A stretch of DNA of 10,849 nucleotides from Synechococcales cyanobacterium 340R_concoct_173_sub (GCA_025354065.1 JANXNM010000556.1:1-10849), one strand, 5' to 3'; positions 1 through 7,769 are shown, counted from the stretch's first letter. Numbers and translations: made by a program. The notes: generated from the sequence alone by a model not told the origin.

Positions 1-540
1 ACCGATGAAGAATTCGAGAAAATTTGTCGTGAAAATCGCGATCGTAAATTTGAACGCACCGCCCAAAGAGAATTGGTCATCATGTCGCTAACAGGTGGTG
101 AAACGGGACGGCGAAATATCAAGCTGTCAGCCCGATTGGAGGTGTGGAGTGACGCGGCTCAGTTGGGTGTGGCGTTTGATTCGTCTACAGGATTTCGGTT
201 GCCCAATGGTGCCATCCGATCGCCCGATGCGGCTTGGGTTTCGCAATCCAGGTGGGACGCATTAACCCCAGAGCAACGTAAAAAATGGGTGCCGCTCTGT
301 CCTGATTTTGTGGTGGAACTCAAGTCTCCGTCGGACGATATCGCAGACTTACAAACTAAAATGTTGGAATATCAGGAAAATGGGCTGAAATTGGGTTGGT
401 TAATCCATCCCGATCGGCAACTTGTCGAGGTGTATCAAGCCGATCGATCGATGGAGTTATTAATCAATCCCGAAGAAATCTCAGCCGATGAAATTATGTC
501 GGGTTTTGTGCTCAAATTGGCTGGAATTCTGACCTCATAA
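1..540 (+). CDS. Uma2 family endonuclease-like protein (DUF820), 5'-truncated by window edge
   Basis: The frame is open from base 1, so the real start lies upstream; the ATG at 82 and GTC/ATC codons before it are internal. The 179 visible residues carry the PD-(D/E)xK-type core of the Uma2/DUF820 family: an acidic residue in SPDAAW (Asp76 of the visible part), then PDFVVELKS with Glu106 and Lys108 as the E-x-K pair. These are followed by the family hallmark MLEYQENGLKLGWLI and a C-terminal strand with VEVYQ. The family is very expanded in cyanobacteria. Its members are called putative restriction-type endonucleases by fold, but a cellular role is not established. All catalytic positions are present, so it looks intact apart from the missing N-terminus. 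It is followed by 162 bp of non-coding sequence and is probably not co-transcribed with the next gene. Confidence 0.88.
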   Translation, partial: TDEEFEKICRENRDRKFERTAQRELVIMSLTGGETGRRNIKLSARLEVWSDAAQLGVAFDSSTGFRLPNGAIRSPDAAWVSQSRWDALTPEQRKKWVPLCPDFVVELKSPSDDIADLQTKMLEYQENGLKLGWLIHPDRQLVEVYQADRSMELLINPEEISADEIMSGFVLKLAGILTS

Positions 541-552
541 TTATTGGGCTAA

Positions 553-594
553 AGTCTAGTAAAACCGGGGTGTGGACTGGTTTACGATCTTTTC
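553..594 (+). terminator. Possible weak hairpin after the Uma2 gene
   Basis: GTAAAACC (559-566) can pair with GGTTTAC (579-585) if one A is bulged, and a short T-rich run (CTTTT) follows. This could be a weak intrinsic terminator for the Uma2 gene. The stem is short and imperfect, and it could be chance. In the rest of the 541-702 spacer I see no convincing promoter; the only other structure is a short direct repeat of CGGTT near 667-682. Confidence 0.2.
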
Positions 595-702
595 GTGCAA
601 ATCCGTATAAGTGGAGTACCATTTTCTCACCTCAGCAAGTTTATAGAGACTTGGGTAATTAGTTTTTCGGTTCAAAATCCGGTTTAAGAGTAAGTGTGAG
701 TC

Positions 703-2808
703 ATGGTTTATCAAGCGGACGATCGGTCAGAACTATCATCAGAAGCAACAATGGTGGAGTTAGCGCAGGGCGGTCATTTGCCATCGCTTAATGCTTGGCT
801 TAATCAGCGTTTAGCCACTCACCGATTGTGGACCAAACTGAGCTATGTTCGTCCCGGTTATGTTCGTATTGCGATCGCCCTGCGCCCCTCAGCCAACGTT
901 TCCGCAAAAAGTCCGGCCTTCCAAAAACGCTTAACTCGACTTATCTGTCATCAACTTTGGGTCCTCAATTCTGATGTGCTAGATGGGGCTTATGTTGTTG
1001 TGTCCTATGTTGGCAAGTCTAGTATTTTATGGAAACAGTCTGTTCGCATTACGTCTCCTGCCCGCAAAGCCGTAATTGCTGCGGCCCAAGCCAATACCCA
1101 GGCTAATGCAGATCAATCGAACGTGACCCGATCGCCCCAGCATCTCAATCGGGCATTACATCAGGCGACTCAGAAACGTAAGCAATTCCAACTGCTACGA
1201 TCGATGATGATTAGTGGATCATCCGCCGCTGCATTTATGATGGGCTGTTGGCTCGGATATGCTGATGCACCCGCAGAACAAACATCCGCCTCTGCGTCCA
1301 ACGGCATTGTTCAAGTATCCAAGCCGGGGAAGGCAACGGTTAAGACTGCCCTTGAAACGATCGCCGTTGTCCCGCATAAGACCCAAAGCGCAGGCCCAGC
1401 GGTCAATCTGATATTTGGTGGAGACGTGACATTGACTGATGCCTACACGGATAAGGTGGGCAAAAACCATAAATGGGCGTTCTCCCAACTTGAAGAATTT
1501 CGTCAAGCCGATGTCAGCATGGTAAATCTGGAAGCCCCATTCACCAGTGCCGCCCAGCCACTTCCGGGTAAAATGTTTAATTTCAAAGCGCCAATTGAGA
1601 ATGTTCAAGTTCTGCAAAGTGGCGGCATAGATATTGTTAATTTGGCTAACAATCACGCGATGGATTACCAAAGCGCAGGTCTACTTGAAACGACTCAAAC
1701 CTTACAAAAAGCGGGCATTCAATCGATCGGAGCTGGGGAAAATATCAAAGCTGCTCGTCGTCCGGTGATTATGGATGTGAAAGGCAAAAAAATTGCATAT
1801 CTGGGTTATTACGATGCAGATCTTCATGCTGCAACGGCCCAAGGTGCTGGGACAAATCCTCGCCATAACGATCGGGTGGCCGCCGACATTAAAGCCCTTC
1901 GTCAGGAAGTGGACTGGATTGTCGTTAATTACCATTGGGGCGAAGAATTAGCAAAATATCCCGGCGATTGGCAAATTGATCTGGCCCGGTTTACCGTTGA
2001 TCAAGGTGCGGATCTAGTGGTTGGCCATCATCCCCATGTGCTTCAGGGCGCGGAAGTTTACAAAGGTCGTCCAATTGTCTATTCGTTAGGCAACTTTATT
2101 TTTGGCGGAAATTCGACCAGCGATTATGATACGGCGGCGCTTAAGGTTTCGTTGAAAGATCAGCAAATGCGTGTGGAATTTCTTCCTATTCAGGTTCGTG
2201 GTTATCAGCCTCGGGTTGTAAATGGTCAAGCTGGGCAGCAAATCTTAGGCCAAATTACCGGGGTTTCAGATATTTTCCAACAGCCTATGACAGGGACCAT
2301 GACGCTGAATACCACGACCAATCAAGTGGTCCCGATCGAAGCTGCCAAACCGACTGCTGCCAATGCAACTCCGACGATCGCTCCAACTGAGCCGATCGTT
2401 CCAGCGAAAAATCCCAATTCTGATTCAAAATCTGACCCCAATTCTGAGGCCAAGACGGATGCTAAACCTGAGGTTGAAAAAACACCTGATCCTGAAAATC
2501 CTTGGAGTCAAGATTCATTCATTAGCGGCCCTAATAAAGGTGAGAAACTCTTGAAACCCCACAGTGCCTTGCCTCAGGAATTCGACACGGATGGCAAATC
2601 CATTATCAAGACCGCTGCTTTAAAGGAAGTGGCGATCGATGCTGTGGAAGCTGACTCGGATGAAGCTGAGGATCGGATAATGGTTGTCCCTGAACCTGTA
2701 TCTGTGGTTACTCCTGAAGTCTCCCGCACCAGCCTAGAACCCATGAGAAAGCATTACGCTGAATCCGTCACTCACTCGAATAGCATTCAAGTTGCGGCCA
2801 ATCCCTAA
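703..2808 (+). CDS. CapA family protein (PGA_cap metallophosphatase-like), membrane-anchored, with extra N- and C-terminal regions
   Basis: 701 residues in three parts. Residues 1-165 form a soluble domain (ALRPSANV, VLNSDVLDGAYVVVSYV) of a kind I do not recognise by name. A single hydrophobic segment at about 167-189 follows. Residues 234-540 are the CapA/PgsA-type domain (PF09587), related to calcineurin-like metallophosphatases. Its likely metal and active-site motifs are GGD (Asp241), NLE (275-277), NLANNHAMD (Asn317, His318), NYHWGEE (His411), GHHPHV (His442, His443, His445) and SLGNF (460-465 with preceding Tyr). The last about 155 residues are rich in Pro, Lys, Glu, Asp, Ser and Thr and look disordered. 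Topology suggests a cytoplasmic N-terminus and an extracytoplasmic CapA domain. Relatives are linked to poly-gamma-glutamate export, but many, as probably here, lack the capB/capC partners, so polyglutamate synthesis should not be assumed. The start ATG has no strong Shine-Dalgarno sequence. Confidence 0.87.
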   Translation: MVYQADDRSELSSEATMVELAQGGHLPSLNAWLNQRLATHRLWTKLSYVRPGYVRIAIALRPSANVSAKSPAFQKRLTRLICHQLWVLNSDVLDGAYVVVSYVGKSSILWKQSVRITSPARKAVIAAAQANTQANADQSNVTRSPQHLNRALHQATQKRKQFQLLRSMMISGSSAAAFMMGCWLGYADAPAEQTSASASNGIVQVSKPGKATVKTALETIAVVPHKTQSAGPAVNLIFGGDVTLTDAYTDKVGKNHKWAFSQLEEFRQADVSMVNLEAPFTSAAQPLPGKMFNFKAPIENVQVLQSGGIDIVNLANNHAMDYQSAGLLETTQTLQKAGIQSIGAGENIKAARRPVIMDVKGKKIAYLGYYDADLHAATAQGAGTNPRHNDRVAADIKALRQEVDWIVVNYHWGEELAKYPGDWQIDLARFTVDQGADLVVGHHPHVLQGAEVYKGRPIVYSLGNFIFGGNSTSDYDTAALKVSLKDQQMRVEFLPIQVRGYQPRVVNGQAGQQILGQITGVSDIFQQPMTGTMTLNTTTNQVVPIEAAKPTAANATPTIAPTEPIVPAKNPNSDSKSDPNSEAKTDAKPEVEKTPDPENPWSQDSFISGPNKGEKLLKPHSALPQEFDTDGKSIIKTAALKEVAIDAVEADSDEAEDRIMVVPEPVSVVTPEVSRTSLEPMRKHYAESVTHSNSIQVAANP

Positions 2809-2869
2809 AAGACTCCATCATCAGCAAAATGAGTCGGGTACTCTCCTGTAAAATTCAACAAGTCCCGTT

Positions 2870-2874
2870 AAAGG
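2870..2874 (+). promoter_or_regulatory. Shine-Dalgarno-like AAAGG deciding the epimerase start
   Basis: AAAGG lies 8 nt before the ATG at 2883. The upstream in-frame ATG at 2829 has no such motif and would add 18 residues (MSRVLSCKIQ...) that do not look like part of the fold. This favours 2883 as the start. Confidence 0.5.
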
Positions 2875-2882
2875 TTTTTTGC

Positions 2883-3776
2883 ATGTACACGGTCAAATCC
2901 CAACTTCCAGATGCAAATTCTGCCTATCAAACGCCTGTGTATTGGCTTAAGGATAGTGAGGCGGATAGCTCGATAGCAGTATTGCCCGATCGGGGCGGGA
3001 TACTGACTGAATGGATCCATCAAGGTAAAAATATTTTTTATCTCGATTGGGAGCGCTATCAAGATCCCAAAATGTCGATTCGGGGCGGCAATCCTATTCT
3101 CTTCCCAATTTGTGGCAATCTTCCCGACAACCACTACACCGAAAACGGTATTTCCTACAACCTTGGGCAACATGGGTTTGCTCGCAACATGGTCTGGACT
3201 GTCACCGACACGGGGACCGAAGATGATGCAAGTATTACCTTAAGTCTGGGTCACACGCCTGAAACATTGGTGGTATATCCCTTTGAATTTGATTTGAGAT
3301 ATACTTACAAAATTAAAGGCAATGTACTAGTAATCGACACTGCATTTACAAATTTGAGCGATCGGCCCATGCCCTTTAGTGCAGGATTTCATCCTTACTT
3401 TCCGGCTGCTGACAAATCAAAATTACAATTTGAGATTCCGGCCAAGACTGCGATCGTTGATCAAAAAACTCAAACTAAAAAACCATTCAACAACAGTTTC
3501 GACTTCGCAGTTGCCGAAATTGACTGGTGCTTCGACGAACTCACAGGCACCACTGCCATTGTCACCGACCAAGCGGCCCAGACGAAACTCACATTGCAAT
3601 ATGACAAAGAATATTCCACCCTCGTCTTCTGGACTCTCAAAGACAAGGAATTCTATTGCTTAGAACCGTGGAGTGCGCCCCGTAATGCCATGAATACAGG
3701 GAATCATTTGTTGTCCTTGGCTCCGGGCGAAACCCGATCGCTCCGGTTTATCATGACAATCGAGTCGATCGATTAA
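2883..3776 (+). CDS. Aldose 1-epimerase family protein (Slr1438-like)
   Basis: 297 residues from the preferred start at 2883. The fold is the galactose-mutarotase beta-sandwich, which interconverts alpha and beta anomers of aldoses or sugar phosphates, probably in the cytosol, as there is no signal peptide or membrane segment. Visible motifs are PDRGGILTEW near the N-terminus, FPICGNL, GQHGFAR with His97, SAGFHPYF with His170, and CLEPWSAP with Glu261. These match the two active-site histidines and the catalytic glutamate of the family. The pattern resembles the cyanobacterial Slr1438 subgroup more than GalM. The true substrate is unknown. The gene starts 74 bp after the CapA-family gene on the same strand, so co-transcription is possible but there is no obvious pathway link. 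Confidence 0.88.
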   Translation: MYTVKSQLPDANSAYQTPVYWLKDSEADSSIAVLPDRGGILTEWIHQGKNIFYLDWERYQDPKMSIRGGNPILFPICGNLPDNHYTENGISYNLGQHGFARNMVWTVTDTGTEDDASITLSLGHTPETLVVYPFEFDLRYTYKIKGNVLVIDTAFTNLSDRPMPFSAGFHPYFPAADKSKLQFEIPAKTAIVDQKTQTKKPFNNSFDFAVAEIDWCFDELTGTTAIVTDQAAQTKLTLQYDKEYSTLVFWTLKDKEFYCLEPWSAPRNAMNTGNHLLSLAPGETRSLRFIMTIESID

Positions 3777-3800
3777 TTGCTGCTTACTAGAATTCAACGC

Positions 3801-3856
3801 TTAGTCCTCCCTTACCTTTGGCGCAGCCTGCCCGTAGGGGATTTAGGGGGATCGGA
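3801..3856. repeat. Fragment of a cyanobacterial-type dispersed intergenic repeat with hairpin
   Basis: In the 162-bp spacer before the protease gene, CCCTTAC (3809-3815) can pair with GTAGGGG (3834-3840) with one G-T wobble, enclosing GGCGCAGCCTGCCC. It is followed by GGGGATTTAGGGGG (3837-3850). The words GGCGCAGCCTGCCCGTAGGG and GGGGATTTAGGGGG are of the sort found in short mobile-looking repeats scattered between genes in many cyanobacterial genomes; that association is from memory. The left edge, read on the minus strand, closely matches the last codons of aspS at 10394. No transposase is nearby. The rest of the spacer (3857-3938) holds an A/T-rich stretch (AAATAAAAG) and the ribosome-binding region of the next gene. 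Confidence 0.5.
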
Positions 3857-3929
3857 CCATGTTTCAGCATAGAGATTTAAAATAAAAGCACTGTCGTACA
3901 TTGCGGCAGTACGCGCCAATTGGGCTGGG

Positions 3930-3934
3930 AAAGG
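3930..3934 (+). promoter_or_regulatory. Shine-Dalgarno-like AAAGG of the site-2 protease gene
   Basis: GGGAAAGG ends 4 nt before the ATG at 3939. This is slightly close, but it is the only purine-rich motif near the start and supports translation beginning there. Confidence 0.45.
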
Positions 3935-3938
3935 TTTC

Positions 3939-5444
3939 ATGATTACTGCTTTGATTGTGCTAATTGGGATTGGAATTGTGGGTTGGGGATATTGGAAATC
4001 CAGACCTAATGGCGAACTAGGACTCTATACCTGGCTCCAATCAGTCATGCTTCTGCTACCATGGGTCATCTTTTTTGGCCTATTTTCAGCGGGAATGTAT
4101 CTAGATTTAACCGGAATGCTGGTTCTGTTTGTGGCCTCAACCGCAGGATATGTCGTTCTTGGTAATAAAATTCGGACCATAGCCCCAGAAGAACTCGCAA
4201 AACGTGCCGAAGCCCTGATCAAAGCCCGCGCTGAGGTTGATGCTCCGAAAGAATCGACAGATACAACATTGACAGATACAAACAGTAGTAGCTCACAGAG
4301 TCCATTGCCGAAGATCGAACCCAATAGTGTTGTCCCGATTCCCGATGAAGATTTGCAATTGATTCGTGGGATTTTTGGCTTAGATACCTTCTTTGCTACC
4401 GAAACCTTGCCCTTCCAAGATGGTGTGGTATTCAATGGCAATCTGCGCGGTGAAATGAATTCGACCTTCGATAAACTCACCGTCAAACTTGCTGAACAAG
4501 TGAACGATCGCTATCGCTTATTCTTGATCGAAAACAATGAGCTTCGGCCCACAGTTGTCGTTCTCCCTAGCAGCAACGATCCAAAACCCCTAACGCCGCC
4601 GCAACAACTTCTTGCTGTCGTCTTATTTTTTGTCACGATCGCCACTTGCTGTGAAACCGCCGGAATCTTGCAAGGCTTTGATTTTTATGTTTCCCTCAAC
4701 AGGTACCGGGAAGTCTTGCCCATTGGGTTAGGCATAACCTCGATATTAGTCGCCCATGAACTTGGCCATTGGTTCATGGCTCGCCGTTATGATGTCAAAC
4801 TCAGCCTGCCATTTTTTCTGCCCACTTGGGAAATCGGAGCCTTTGGTGCACTAACCAATTTTCAATCCATTCTCAAAACCCGCAATGTGTTGTTTGATAT
4901 TGCGATCGCAGGTCCAGCAGCAGGTGGATTATTATCCTTTGGTCTATTGCTCACCGGACTGATATTGTCTACCGAAACCAGTCAATTCAAAGTCCCAACT
5001 GAGTTTTTTGAAGGATCGGTATTGGTGGGAACAATGGCACGAGTTATCTTGGGCAATGCCGTCCAGAACGAAACAGTCAACGTCAATCCCATGGTTGTTC
5101 TGGGTTGGCTGGGCTTGGTCATTAATGCCATTAACCTAATGCCTGCGGGTCGTCTCGATGGAGGCCGGATCGTCCAAGCCATCTACGGACGTAAAATTGC
5201 AAACAGGGCTACAACCGCCACTCTAATTGTGTTGACATTGGTTTCGTTGGTGAATCCATTGGCGCTGTACTGGGCTATTGTTATCTTATTCCTTCAACGG
5301 AATCTAGAACGCCCAAGTCTCAATGAACTCACCGAACCCGACGATACTCGCGCCGCATTGGCATTACTGAGCTTGTTTATCATGATCACCGTTCTGCTGC
5401 CACTCACCCCAAGTCTGGCGGGACGATTAGGATTCCACATCTAA
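3939..5444 (+). CDS. Site-2 protease family intramembrane zinc metalloprotease (EGY-like, M50)
   Basis: 501 residues. Hydrophobic helices lie at about 2-18, 36-53 and 57-75. A soluble linker of about 145 residues follows, with a Ser/Thr-rich low-complexity stretch (about 105-125) and a GNLR motif at 167-170. The membrane-embedded catalytic core begins near 222. The zinc site is HELGH (273-277, His273, Glu274, His277) and the third ligand is the aspartate in NLMPAGRLDGG (Asn399 to Gly409, Asp407). The combination of GNLR, HExxH and an NxxPxxxLDGG motif is characteristic of the plant chloroplast EGY proteins and their cyanobacterial homologues. Family members cut membrane-anchored substrates within the bilayer, for example in regulated intramembrane proteolysis of anti-sigma factors, but no substrate is identifiable here. 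No PDZ domain is seen. All catalytic residues are present. Confidence 0.92.
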   Translation: MITALIVLIGIGIVGWGYWKSRPNGELGLYTWLQSVMLLLPWVIFFGLFSAGMYLDLTGMLVLFVASTAGYVVLGNKIRTIAPEELAKRAEALIKARAEVDAPKESTDTTLTDTNSSSSQSPLPKIEPNSVVPIPDEDLQLIRGIFGLDTFFATETLPFQDGVVFNGNLRGEMNSTFDKLTVKLAEQVNDRYRLFLIENNELRPTVVVLPSSNDPKPLTPPQQLLAVVLFFVTIATCCETAGILQGFDFYVSLNRYREVLPIGLGITSILVAHELGHWFMARRYDVKLSLPFFLPTWEIGAFGALTNFQSILKTRNVLFDIAIAGPAAGGLLSFGLLLTGLILSTETSQFKVPTEFFEGSVLVGTMARVILGNAVQNETVNVNPMVVLGWLGLVINAINLMPAGRLDGGRIVQAIYGRKIANRATTATLIVLTLVSLVNPLALYWAIVILFLQRNLERPSLNELTEPDDTRAALALLSLFIMITVLLPLTPSLAGRLGFHI

Positions 5445-5551
5445 TGGATTTAGCTAATGGTCTGGCCGGAGATTTACCGTCTCTCTCTGAAATATTGTGT
5501 CAACTTGGTGTCAACCTCAGCATTTCTGGGTACTGTGGATAAGAAGGCTTT

Positions 5552-5556
5552 AAGGA
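5552..5556 (+). promoter_or_regulatory. Shine-Dalgarno AAGGA deciding the start of the PP2C response regulator
   Basis: AAGGAAG precedes the ATG at 5565 with 8 nt between AAGGA and the start. The longer in-frame ATG at 5457 lacks a comparable site and would add 36 residues ahead of the REC domain that do not resemble a domain. Confidence 0.5.
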
Positions 5557-5564
5557 AGTCGCCC

Positions 5565-7286
5565 ATGGATAGCCGCCCGCCCGAAAAACTGAAAATGTTG
5601 ATTGTGGACGATGAGCCAGATAACTTAGATCTACTCTATCGAACCTTTCGGCTTGACTTCCAGGTCTTACGATCGGAAAGTGCTATCTCAGCTTTAGCAC
5701 TGCTAGAGAAACACGGTGAAGTCGCGATTATTATTTCTGACCAACGAATGCCTGAAATGTTGGGTACTGAATTTCTGAGCCTTGCCGCTGAGCGCTTTCC
5801 CGACACAATTAGGATTGTGTTGACGGCCTACACCGATGTCAAAGATTTAGTCGATGCCATCAACTCCGGCAAAGTATTTAAATACATCACCAAACCCTGG
5901 AATCAACAGCAGCTTCAGGCAGTTATTCAGCAAGCCGCCGAGACCTATCAAGTTTTGAAACAGCGGACCGATGAACTGCGTCGATCGTTGCGTCGCGAAT
6001 CATTATTTAACGTCGTCATCACTGCCATTCGTGAGTCTTTGGACTACCGCAGTATGCTCCAAACGTTTGTGCGAGCTGTGCGGAAAGCATTTAATGCCGA
6101 CACTTGCATACTGTATCCGGTCGAAAGTGGGATTCAGATTACCCAGCCCATTTCGGCTCAAGAAATAGCGGTGCCGACTAGTTCAGATGCCTACAAACTA
6201 GATTCAGATCTACAAGACTTACTCCAGAATATTCTCTATCAACCTATATCCATCGATACGGGTGTCAAGTCTTTTTACCTGAAGTCGTCTTACGCTAATG
6301 ATTCAACCCTCCATCGATCGCTTGCTGTCAATCCGATCGATCGCATTGTCCTACCCTGTACCTATCAAAGCGATTTACTCGGCATTCTCACGCTGAGCCG
6401 TGCTGAAACTGCTTGGTCTCGGGAAGATGTGAAATTGTTGGAAATGGTGGTGGAGCAGGCGGCGATCGCAATTTCCCAAGCCAAACTCTACCAGCGAACC
6501 CAACAGCAATCCGAACAAATGCGGGCCGAACTCTCCGTCGCTCGCCAAGTCCAAAACAACCTCCTCCGCCAAACTCTTCCCACTAATGATAAACTTCGTG
6601 TTCAAGCTTGCTGTCATCCGGCACGGGAAGTAGGTGGTGACTTTTTTGAGGTGTACCAACATCCCCAGGGGGATCTCTGGTTGGCGGTAGGTGATGTTTC
6701 GGGCAAAGGGGTTCCAGCAGCGCTGTTCATGGCCAGCGCCATTTCGGTCTTGCGTCGTGAACTAGGCCAAGAAGTTTCCCCTAATCCTTCAGAGGTCATG
6801 GGTAATCTCAACCATATTCTGTTTGATGATTTAGTGAGTACCAACCGTTTCATTACTATGATTCTGGCTCGTTACCGTCCTGACACCGGACATCTGATGT
6901 ATGCAAATGCAGGGCATTTATATCCCATGAAATATTCCTCTAATTGCTCTGATCTATTGGAGCCGGAATATCCCACCACGCGAGGCATTCCCCTCGGCAT
7001 CCGATCGAAATGGGTTGCACCCACGGGAGACCTTACTCTTGCCTCTGGCGATGTGTTTGTGTTGATGAGTGATGGCATTACCGAAGCAACAATGCGGGAC
7101 GGGCAAGAGTTAGAAAATCTTCCCGGTACTGATATTCCGACGATGATGTTGCAGCAATCTGGACTCTGGAAACTCTTGAGAAAAGAAGGGGCGACCATTG
7201 ACCTGAAGCATCTTCTCCAAGAAATCCGCAACAAAACTATCGCTCAAGAAGACGATCAAACCATTCTTTCTTTGGAGGTGCTTTAA
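5565..7286 (+). CDS. Response regulator with REC, GAF and PP2C (SpoIIE/RsbU-type) phosphatase domains
   Basis: 573 residues from 5565. The N-terminal receiver domain (about 10-125) has the acidic pair Asp15/Asp16, phospho-acceptor Asp59 in ISDQRMPEM, Thr87 and Lys110 (ITKPW), so it looks phosphorylatable. The middle (about 150-305) resembles a GAF sensory domain and ends VVEQAAIAISQAKLY. A short probably helical connector (about 310-340, many Gln and Arg) leads to the PP2C/SpoIIE domain. That domain shows VGGDFFE (Asp359), GDVSGKGVPAAL (Asp377), YANAGH, SDGITE (Asp503) and DDQTIL (563-568), the usual manganese- or magnesium-binding acids. By family precedent it dephosphorylates a serine or threonine on a STAS-domain anti-sigma-antagonist, gated by REC phosphorylation and GAF ligand. 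The HATPase partner follows after 2 bp. The cognate histidine kinase is not in the window. Confidence 0.92.
   Translation: MDSRPPEKLKMLIVDDEPDNLDLLYRTFRLDFQVLRSESAISALALLEKHGEVAIIISDQRMPEMLGTEFLSLAAERFPDTIRIVLTAYTDVKDLVDAINSGKVFKYITKPWNQQQLQAVIQQAAETYQVLKQRTDELRRSLRRESLFNVVITAIRESLDYRSMLQTFVRAVRKAFNADTCILYPVESGIQITQPISAQEIAVPTSSDAYKLDSDLQDLLQNILYQPISIDTGVKSFYLKSSYANDSTLHRSLAVNPIDRIVLPCTYQSDLLGILTLSRAETAWSREDVKLLEMVVEQAAIAISQAKLYQRTQQQSEQMRAELSVARQVQNNLLRQTLPTNDKLRVQACCHPAREVGGDFFEVYQHPQGDLWLAVGDVSGKGVPAALFMASAISVLRRELGQEVSPNPSEVMGNLNHILFDDLVSTNRFITMILARYRPDTGHLMYANAGHLYPMKYSSNCSDLLEPEYPTTRGIPLGIRSKWVAPTGDLTLASGDVFVLMSDGITEATMRDGQELENLPGTDIPTMMLQQSGLWKLLRKEGATIDLKHLLQEIRNKTIAQEDDQTILSLEVL
7274..7278 (+). 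promoter_or_regulatory. Shine-Dalgarno GGAGG inside the end of the phosphatase gene
   Basis: GGAGG lies within the last codons of the PP2C gene, 10 nt before the ATG at 7289. This suggests that translation of the two proteins is coupled. Confidence 0.55.
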
Positions 7287-7288
7287 TC

Positions 7289-7744
7289 ATGAAAACCGAA
7301 TTGCACCTGCCCAGTGACTTGCGCTTTCTAAGTGTCGCGGAGGAATGGTTATTCAGCACTCTGAAAGTTTCTTTGGGTGATGAAGTTGATTGGACTCGTC
7401 AAACGGGACGATTACGTCTTGCTCTCGTGGAAGCCTATTCCAATGTTGTTCGTCATGCTCACCGTGAACAGCCGAATATTCCAATTATTTTGAAGTTAGA
7501 ACTGCGCGATCGTGATTTGTCGCTAGAAATTTGGGATCAAGGACAGGGGTATAATCCCTCGGATTATCAAGCGCCGTCTCCCCAAGATAAGCAAGAACAC
7601 GGTTATGGGTGGCTGATTTTGAATCGCTTAATGGATCGTGTGGAGTATCGATTGCAGGTGGATGGCAGTAACTGCTTAAAGTTAGAGACGAATCTCCCTC
7701 GACCTGTATCAATCGCGTCTGAAGTAGAGTCAGCTCCGGTTTAG
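7289..7744 (+). CDS. Anti-sigma-factor-type serine/threonine kinase (RsbW/SpoIIAB-like HATPase)
   Basis: 151 residues, made almost entirely of one GHKL-type ATP-binding domain. The N-box is ALVEAYSNVVRHA with Glu48 and Asn52. The G1 box is IWDQGQGYNP with Asp83, Gly85 and Gly87. The G2 box is HGYGWLILNRL around 104-113. There is no dimerisation histidine, transmembrane segment or sensor domain. That pattern is of RsbW/SpoIIAB-like kinases, which phosphorylate a STAS antagonist and bind a sigma factor or other target. The start is 2 bp after the stop of the PP2C-type phosphatase, so the two form an operon with opposing activities. In cyanobacteria such pairs can act on targets other than sigma factors; the partner cannot be read from this window. 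Confidence 0.9.
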   Translation: MKTELHLPSDLRFLSVAEEWLFSTLKVSLGDEVDWTRQTGRLRLALVEAYSNVVRHAHREQPNIPIILKLELRDRDLSLEIWDQGQGYNPSDYQAPSPQDKQEHGYGWLILNRLMDRVEYRLQVDGSNCLKLETNLPRPVSIASEVESAPV

Positions 7745-7769
7745 ACGCAAACCAGTTAGGCTCTTTTTT
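7726..7769 (+). terminator. Candidate intrinsic terminator of the phosphatase-kinase operon
   Basis: GGTTT (7738-7742) pairs with AAACC (7749-7753) across a 6-nt loop. An outer AGAG (7726-7729) can pair with CTCT (7761-7764), with mismatches and wobbles between the two helices. A run of six T (7764-7769) follows at once. The stem overlaps the last codons of the kinase gene. The hairpin is imperfect, but the position and T-run fit a Rho-independent terminator. Confidence 0.45.

Noticed and set aside
541..702. Small RNA or riboswitch upstream of the CapA-family gene
   Set aside because: Only short imperfect pairings are visible, with no recognisable conserved aptamer or promoter arrangement.
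1219..1671. 150-codon open frame on the minus strand inside the CapA-family gene
   Set aside because: It lies opposite conserved CapA motifs and has no recognisable domain; an antisense shadow frame.
703..2808. Capsule or poly-gamma-glutamate operon
   Set aside because: Only a CapA-like protein is present; no CapB ligase, CapC or CapD homologue is visible in the window.
2829..2882. Longer start for the aldose epimerase (ATG at 2829)
   Set aside because: The added 18 residues are outside the conserved fold, while AAAGG stands 8 nt before ATG 2883.
4025..4486. 153-codon open frame on the minus strand inside the protease gene
   Set aside because: Low-complexity Ser/Arg-rich translation opposite a well supported gene; an antisense shadow.
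5457..5564. Longer start for the PP2C response regulator (ATG at 5457)
   Set aside because: The extra 36 residues do not extend the REC fold and lack a ribosome site; ATG 5565 has AAGGA at good spacing and leads straight into the REC domain.
6872..7234. 120-codon minus-strand frame opposite the PP2C domain
   Set aside because: It overlaps the conserved phosphatase motifs and shows no domain of its own.
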